From assembly GCA_900320025.1 (NCBI GenBank), contig ONQW01000050.1, positions 1-33,397 on the forward strand: a DNA stretch of 33,397 nt. Direction: 5' to 3'. The translations under genes were made by a program, and so were the position numbers. Under the pieces are notes generated by a model that worked only from the letters and a program-made list of their open reading frames with translations, was not told where the DNA came from and searched no databases. Source of the stretch: an uncultured Lachnospiraceae bacterium (GTDB taxonomy: Bacteria; Bacillota; Clostridia; Lachnospirales; Lachnospiraceae). Shown here piece after piece: positions 28,622 through 33,397 of this stretch. Within the stretch, counting starts at the first letter, position 1. Each line of letters opens with the position of its first letter.

Positions 28622-30985
28622 ATGAAATTCGGATATTTTGACGATGCAGATCAGGAGTATGTCATCACCACTCCGAAAACGCCTCTGCCGTGGATTAATT
28701 ATCTCGGAACCAGGGACTTTTTCAGTCTGATCTCGAACACCATGGGCGGCTACTCCTTCTACAAGGATGCCAAGCTGCTCCGGCTCACGCGCTACCGCTA
28801 CAATAACGTTCCCTACGACAACAACGGTCGCTATTTCTACATCAAAGACGGAGACACCCTCTGGAACCCGGCCTGGCAGCCGACCAGAACCGATCTGGAC
28901 TTCTATGAGTGCAGACACGGCCTCGGCTACAGCCGCTTCACCGGCCGCAAGAACAGCATCACGGCATCGGTGCTCTCCTTCGTGCCGCTGAACGATGCCT
29001 GCCAGATTGATCAGGTGAAGCTGACGAACGACTCCCGGGAGGCAAAATCCGTTCAGCTCTACTCCTATGTGGAATGGTGCCTGTGGAATGCGTCCGACGA
29101 CTGCGAGAATTTCCAGCGCAATCTCTCGACCGGTGAGGTGGAGATCGAGGGATCCACAATTTATCACAAGACCGAATACCGCGAGCGTCGCAATCACTAC
29201 GCCATCCGCTCTGTCAACTGCCCGATCGACGGCTTTGACACCATTCGTTCGGAATTTATCGGGATGTATAACGGCGCCGATCAGCCCGAGGCAATCCTGA
29301 ACGGCGGCTGCCGCGGCTCCGTCTGCAGCGGCTGGTCCCCGATCGCGGCGCAGCAGATCAACGTCACCCTCGCGCCGGGCGAGACGAAAACCTTTGAATT
29401 TGTGCTCGGCTACATCGAGAATCCGGAGGACGAGAAATGGGCGGCAGGCACGACCGCGCGGGATGAGATCATCAACAAGACAAGAGCCCACGAGATGCTC
29501 AGCCGCTATCAGACAGACGCCCAGGTGGAAGCCAGCTTCGAAGAGCTCCGCTCCTACTGGAAGGATCTGCTCGGACGCTTCCACCTCGAATCCGGCAACG
29601 ACAAGGTGAACCGGATGGTCAACATCTGGAACCAGTACCAGTGCATGGTGACCTTCAACATGAGCCGGTCCGCTTCGTATTTTGAATCCGGCATCGGACG
29701 CGGCATGGGCTTCCGCGACTCCTGCCAGGATCTCCTCGGCTTCGTCCATCTGATCCCCGAGCGGGCCAGAGAGCGCATCATCGACATTGCCTCCACGCAG
29801 TTCCAGAACGGTTCCGCTTACCATCAGTACCAGCCGCTCACGAAGAAGGGCAACGCCGGCATCGGCTCGGGCTTCAACGATGATCCTCTGTGGCTGATTG
29901 CCGCGGTCAGCGCGTACACCCGCGAGACCGGCGATTATTCTATTCTGGACGAGACCGTCCCCTACGACAACGATATGTCTGTGGCGACCAGCCTGATGGA
30001 GCATCTGAAGCGTTCCCTCGACTTCACGATCAATCACCGCGGTCCGCACGGGCTGCCGCTCATCGGCCGCGCCGACTGGAATGACTGCCTGAATCTCAAC
30101 TGCTTCTCCGCGCACGAAGAATATGCCGAGCTCTGTGAAGTGCGCGGCGACAAGGAGGAAGCGGCAAGAGCGCGCAGCGCGGTCCGCGAGATGAATGAGG
30201 CGGTCCTGACCGCCGGCTGGGACGGCCGCTGGTTCCTCCGGGCATACGATGCGCACGGCGATAAGGTCGGATCGGACGAGTGTGAGGACGGCAAAATCTT
30301 CATCGAGCCGCAGGGATTCTGCGTGCTCGCCGGCTGCGGCGTAGAAACCGGCCAGGCGGAGACTGCGCTCCGTTCTGTTGAGGAGCTGCTCGACACCAAA
30401 TACGGCATCTGCATCCTGTGGCCTGCGTACAAGCGGTATCACCTGGAGCTCGGGGAGATCTCCAGTTATCCGCCGGGATATAAGGAGAACGGCGGCATCT
30501 TCTGCCACAACAACCCCTGGGTATCCATCGCGGAGACCGTTCTCGGGCACGGCGGCCGGGCATTTGACATCTACCGCAAGACCTGCCCTGCCTATACGGA
30601 GGACATCTCCGAGATTCACCGCACGGAGCCCTACGTGTACTGCCAGATGGTCGCCGGCAAGGAGGCAAAATACTTCGGCGAGGGCAAGAACAGCTGGCTG
30701 ACAGGCACCGCGGCGTGGACCTTCCTCGATATCTCCCAGTACATCCTCGGCATCGCGCCGACTCATGCGGGCCTCCGGATTGATCCCTGCGTGCCGGCGG
30801 ATTTCGGCGATTTCCGCATCCACCGCGTATTCCGCGGCGTGGAGTACAACATCAGCATCACCAATCCCGCTCATGTCGAGAAGGGGGTAAAGGAAATGAC
30901 TGTGGACGGCACCCCGATCAGTGGGAACGTCATTCCATTTGACGCTTCAAAGAAGTCTGTCGACGTGACTGTCGTCATGGGCTGA
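28622..30985 (+). CDS. Cellobiose phosphorylase, GH94 family
   Basis: A 787-residue cytosolic enzyme expected to split cellobiose with phosphate into glucose-1-phosphate and glucose. [20 protein letters not shown] at the start and [38 protein letters not shown] and [12 protein letters not shown] in the catalytic region are diagnostic. The catalytic Asp lies in [11 protein letters not shown], and the phosphate/sugar end has [19 protein letters not shown] 28622 follows AGGAAGAGAG; the frame extends to 28556 without a site. Directly after LNLNCFS the sequence goes to AHEEYAELC, skipping a segment of about 30 residues present in the clostridial enzymes I recall (about 811 residues). Activity may therefore be altered. 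Probably controlled by the divergent LacI regulator. Confidence 0.9.
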   Translation: MKFGYFDDADQEYVITTPKTPLPWINYLGTRDFFSLISNTMGGYSFYKDAKLLRLTRYRYNNVPYDNNGRYFYIKDGDTLWNPAWQPTRTDLDFYECRHGLGYSRFTGRKNSITASVLSFVPLNDACQIDQVKLTNDSREAKSVQLYSYVEWCLWNASDDCENFQRNLSTGEVEIEGSTIYHKTEYRERRNHYAIRSVNCPIDGFDTIRSEFIGMYNGADQPEAILNGGCRGSVCSGWSPIAAQQINVTLAPGETKTFEFVLGYIENPEDEKWAAGTTARDEIINKTRAHEMLSRYQTDAQVEASFEELRSYWKDLLGRFHLESGNDKVNRMVNIWNQYQCMVTFNMSRSASYFESGIGRGMGFRDSCQDLLGFVHLIPERARERIIDIASTQFQNGSAYHQYQPLTKKGNAGIGSGFNDDPLWLIAAVSAYTRETGDYSILDETVPYDNDMSVATSLMEHLKRSLDFTINHRGPHGLPLIGRADWNDCLNLNCFSAHEEYAELCEVRGDKEEAARARSAVREMNEAVLTAGWDGRWFLRAYDAHGDKVGSDECEDGKIFIEPQGFCVLAGCGVETGQAETALRSVEELLDTKYGICILWPAYKRYHLELGEISSYPPGYKENGGIFCHNNPWVSIAETVLGHGGRAFDIYRKTCPAYTEDISEIHRTEPYVYCQMVAGKEAKYFGEGKNSWLTGTAAWTFLDISQYILGIAPTHAGLRIDPCVPADFGDFRIHRVFRGVEYNISITNPAHVEKGVKEMTVDGTPISGNVIPFDASKKSVDVTVVMG

Positions 30986-30995
30986 CAGAACTGTC

Positions 30996-31033
30996 CCGGG
31001 CGGTTTTTCTCTCAGAAAACCGCCCGGTTTTTT
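30996..31033 (+). terminator. Terminator of the phosphorylase gene
   Basis: A 12-bp perfect stem (30996-31007 with 31016-31027, CCGGGCGGTTTT) around an 8-base loop, ending in TTTTTT. Confidence 0.92.
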
Positions 31034-31146
31034 CAAATCTGCCCGATGTGCAGGAACGATGTGCAGGAACCGCGATCAGATCTCAGAGGATTATTCCGGA
31101 CGCTGAATCGTTATCCTTCGCTCTGCAGCCATCGCCTTCCCCAATA

Positions 31147-31186
31147 CAGGAAAACTCCCGGAGCGATCGCTCCGGGAGTTTTCCTG
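31147..31186 (-). terminator. 40-base perfect palindrome after tRNA-Arg
   Basis: The two 20-base halves are exact reverse complements with no spacer (centre GAGCGATCGCTC). On the minus strand it lies 21 bases after the tRNA-Arg(ACG) and has T-rich sequence at its base, so it probably ends that transcript. Confidence 0.75.
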
Positions 31187-31207
31187 TTGTGAAATCATAT
31201 GGGGTAA

Positions 31208-31281
31208 TGCGTGCGACAAGATTCGAACTCGCGACCTTCTGGTCCGTAGCCAGACGCTCTATCCAGCTGAGCTACGCACGC
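31208..31281 (-). tRNA. tRNA-Arg (anticodon ACG)
   Basis: A 74-base cloverleaf with acceptor GCGTGCG/CGCACGC and discriminator A. The anticodon stem TCTGG/CCAGA holds the loop CTACGGA. The A34 should be deaminated to inosine to read CGU/CGC/CGA. The T-stem contains G-U pairs. Confidence 0.96.
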
Positions 31282-31317
31282 ATGATCTCCGCTGCCGGAA
31301 CCCCGACAGCAAAGATA

Positions 31318-31346
31318 ATTGTACGAGAAACTTTGGGATCTGTCAA
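31318..31346 (-). promoter_or_regulatory. Promoter of tRNA-Arg(ACG)
   Basis: Minus-strand TTGACA (31341-31346), a 17-base spacer and TACAAT (31318-31323), about 37 bases before the tRNA. It lies in the gap after the thiolase gene. Confidence 0.85.
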
Positions 31347-31417
31347 CGGTCTGTTTTTCCGTTTGAATCAGTCCATTATCCCGTTTCCCGTATCAGATCC
31401 GTCCCCGCAGGGAATGC

Positions 31418-32605
31418 TCAGGGTCTCTCCACGATGGCCGCGCAGCCCATGCCGCCACCGACGCAGAGCGTTGCAAGGCCCTTGTGTGCACCCGCCTTCT
31501 TCATTTCATAGAGCAGTGTGACAAGAATACGGTTGCCGGAGCATCCGACCGGATGGCCGAGCGCGATCGCGCCGCCGTTGATATTGAGCTTGTCCCTGTC
31601 AAATCCCAGCTCCTTCGCAACTGCCACAGACTGTGCTGCAAACGCCTCATTCGCCTCGATGAGGTCGAAATCCGCGACCTTGTATCCGGTCTTTGCGCAG
31701 ACCTTCTTCGTGGCAGCGACCGGGCCGATTCCCATGATGCGGGGTTCCACACCGGCAAGATCTCCACCGACCCAGTAGCCGAGGATCTCGGTCCCAAGCT
31801 CCTTTGCCTTCTCCTCGCTCATGACGACGATGGCGGAAGCCGCATCATTGATGCCGGAGGAATTGCCGGCCGTGACCACACCGGTGCCGTCCTTGAGGAA
31901 CGCAGGCTTCAGTTTTGCAAGCGTCTCCACAGTCGTCCCGAAACGCGGGCCCTCATCTGTGTCAAACACAATTTCCTGCTTCTTTGACTTTACTGTAACC
32001 GGGACAATCTCATCCTTGAAGGCGCCGCTCTTGATCGCCTTTTCTGCCTTCTGCTGGGACCATGCCGCGAATTCGTCCAGTTCCTCCCGGGTCAGATGCC
32101 AGTCATGTGCGATATTCTCCGCCGTGATACCCATGTGGTATCCGCCGAACGCATCCGTCAGGGCGTCCTTGATCATCGCATCATCGATCGTTGCGGAACC
32201 CATGCGGTATCCGTAACGCCCGCCGTACAGCAGGTACGGTGCCATGGACATGTTCTCCATACCGCCGGCGACAATGATATCGGCGTCTCCCATGGAGATC
32301 AGCTTTGCAGCCAGATTGACGCAGTGCAGGCCGGATCCGCAGAGAACGTTGATCGTGGTCGCGGGTACCTCAACCGGAATTCCCGCGTTGACAGCTGCCT
32401 GGCGGGCCGGATTCTGACCGAGCCCGGCCTGGATGACATTGCCCATGTAGACCTCATCCACCTGATCCGGGCTGACGCCGGCCCGCTTCAGCGCTTCTTT
32501 GATCACGATCGTGCCCAGCACCGGTGCCGGAGTTGTGCTGAGGGTCCCGCCCATTTTGCCGATGGCCGTTCTGCAGGCCCCGGCGAGAACTACTCTTCTA
32601 CCCAT
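31418..32605 (-). CDS. Acetyl-CoA acetyltransferase (thiolase)
   Basis: A 395-residue biosynthetic-type thiolase that joins two acetyl-CoA to acetoacetyl-CoA, the first step towards butyrate or hydroxybutyryl-CoA chemistry. The acyl-enzyme Cys is Cys89 ([10 protein letters not shown]), His351 lies in [14 protein letters not shown] and the second Cys is Cys381 (LCVGGGMG). NEAFAAQ is also conserved. Length and motifs match ThlA/AtoB/PhaA enzymes. GGAGG precedes the ATG. It starts 33 bases after the asparaginase gene and is probably co-transcribed with it, an association with no obvious metabolic logic. The other butyrate genes (hbd, crt, bcd) are not in this window. Confidence 0.96.
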   Translation of the reverse strand: MGRRVVLAGACRTAIGKMGGTLSTTPAPVLGTIVIKEALKRAGVSPDQVDEVYMGNVIQAGLGQNPARQAAVNAGIPVEVPATTINVLCGSGLHCVNLAAKLISMGDADIIVAGGMENMSMAPYLLYGGRYGYRMGSATIDDAMIKDALTDAFGGYHMGITAENIAHDWHLTREELDEFAAWSQQKAEKAIKSGAFKDEIVPVTVKSKKQEIVFDTDEGPRFGTTVETLAKLKPAFLKDGTGVVTAGNSSGINDAASAIVVMSEEKAKELGTEILGYWVGGDLAGVEPRIMGIGPVAATKKVCAKTGYKVADFDLIEANEAFAAQSVAVAKELGFDRDKLNINGGAIALGHPVGCSGNRILVTLLYEMKKAGAHKGLATLCVGGGMGCAAIVERP

Positions 32606-32638
32606 TGTAATGCCTCCTGATTTGTAGCTTCTGTTCCT

Positions 32639-33397
32639 TCAGTATACACCTACAGAGACCTCGCTGCAGAGACTGACCGAGAAATAATCCCGAATCTCCT
32701 GCGGGTCCTTTGTCTTCCCGAGGACCCACATCAGCTTGGTCAGCGCCGCCTCGCCGGTCATGTCAAACGCCTGCAGACACCCCGCCTCCAGGGCGCGCCT
32801 GCCCGTCTCATAGACGCTGAGCGTACTTCCTTCATAGCGGCACTGTGTGCCGACCAGCACAGTGATTCCCTGCGCCGTCAGGTCCGCGATCTCTGCGATG
32901 AAATCATGCTTGAGAAAGGGCATGCCTCCCATGCCATAGGCCTCGATATATATTCCCTGGTATCCCGCGCCCGCCAGACTGCGCAGAATCTCGCGGTGGA
33001 TCCCCGGAAACATCTTGAGCAGAAATACACGGTCCGAATACGCGTTTTCCAGATGAAATACGCCGCTCCGCCTCGGAAGGACCGCCTCATTGACCCGCAT
33101 GCCCAGAGAGCTGATGCGCGCAGCCTCAGGATAATTTATGCTGTCGAACGCATCGAAGGAGAGCGATCGCACCTTCGATGTGCGGCAGCCCAGCATCACC
33201 TTCCGGTTGAACGCCACATAGACGCCTGCACAGCCCGTCGCGGCAAAATGGATGGCGCACCGCAGATTCTCCATAGCATCCGCGACAGGATCCGCCATGG
33301 ACAGCTGAGAGCCTGTCAGAACCACCGGAATACTGATGTTCAGCAGCATAAAAGAAAGCATGGAGGAGGTATAGGCCATGGTATCCGTGCCGTGAAT
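32639..33397 (-). CDS. L-asparaginase, 5' end missing
   Basis: The last 252 residues of a type I/II asparaginase; the start lies beyond the right edge. The visible N-terminal end is IHGTDTMAYTSSMLSF, whose HGTDT holds the second catalytic Thr and Asp. The substrate loop is VVLTGSQLSMADPVADAMENL. C-terminal domain elements include YQGIYIEAYGMGGMP and VLVGTQCRYEGS. The enzyme hydrolyses asparagine to aspartate and ammonia. No signal can be judged without the N-terminus, so cytosolic or secreted forms cannot be separated. The thiolase gene follows 33 bases downstream. Confidence 0.92.
   Translation of the reverse strand: MHGTDTMAYTSSMLSFMLLNISIPVVLTGSQLSMADPVADAMENLRCAIHFAATGCAGVYVAFNRKVMLGCRTSKVRSLSFDAFDSINYPEAARISSLGMRVNEAVLPRRSGVFHLENAYSDRVFLLKMFPGIHREILRSLAGAGYQGIYIEAYGMGGMPFLKHDFIAEIADLTAQGITVLVGTQCRYEGSTLSVYETGRRALEAGCLQAFDMTGEAALTKLMWVLGKTKDPQEIRDYFSVSLCSEVSVGVY

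Noticed and set aside
28577..30874. A 765-codon open frame antisense to the cellobiose phosphorylase gene
   Set aside because: It mirrors a highly conserved GH94 gene, shows no recognisable domain, and long antisense frames are expected in GC-rich DNA with this codon bias.

Overview
The window looks like a chromosomal segment of a GC-rich Firmicute close to the Lachnospiraceae/Clostridia. The evidence is Gram-positive style AGGAGG ribosome sites, the rplM-rpsI pair, a clostridial-type cellobiose phosphorylase, a thiolase, ABC-F and FtsX-type ABC genes, and a VTC/DUF4956/DUF4353 cluster of the kind seen in such genomes. No taxonomic marker was searched, so this is an inference from gene content.

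Layout. (1) 1-2942, minus strand: a probable operon of a VTC-domain polyphosphate polymerase-like protein, a DUF4956 membrane protein and a carbohydrate-binding (DUF4353-like) lipoprotein that runs off the left edge. (2) 3453-6514, minus strand: an ABC ATPase/permease pair, a flavodoxin-like protein and a TetR-family regulator. (3) 6584-8781: an IS4-superfamily (IS1634-like) insertion sequence with recognisable terminal inverted repeats and a small coiled-coil accessory gene, inserted 70 bp upstream of the TetR gene. It is followed by an AT-richer gene for a DinB-DUF3795 fusion. (4) 10142-19187, housekeeping: rplM-rpsI with a structured leader; a plus-strand operon of an RlmL-like methyltransferase, an XTP/dITP pyrophosphatase and a YfcE-type phosphoesterase; then minus-strand gltX, a HEAT-repeat protein, an ABC-F ATPase and truA. 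(5) 19466-20238: a minus-strand tRNA cluster (Pro, Arg, His, Gln, Lys) with a consensus promoter, divergent from a plus-strand tRNA-Leu. (6) 20436-26893, plus strand: a radical SAM protein with its own terminator, then a three-gene module of a DUF2201/vWA protein, a MoxR-type AAA+ ATPase and a leucine-rich-repeat protein. (7) 27075-30985: a LacI-family regulator divergent from a GH94 cellobiose phosphorylase, with a candidate operator between them. (8) 31208-33397, minus strand: tRNA-Arg(ACG), an acetyl-CoA acetyltransferase and a truncated L-asparaginase.

The best candidate for a poorly described system is the vWA/MoxR/LRR module. A MoxR ATPase and its vWA partner are a known chaperone-like pairing, but here the vWA protein has lost the glutamate of the expected HExxH motif. 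The third gene encodes a cytoplasmic BspA-like LRR protein with an unrecognised C-terminal helical domain, and a hairpin-rich repeated insert separates the first two genes. Other points worth a look are the tandemly repeated promoter upstream of gltX with a hairpin that may insulate it, an apparent in-frame loss of about 30 residues just after the catalytic Asp of cellobiose phosphorylase, the IS promoter lying inside a terminator-like hairpin, and recurrent hydrophilic insertions in otherwise conserved enzymes.
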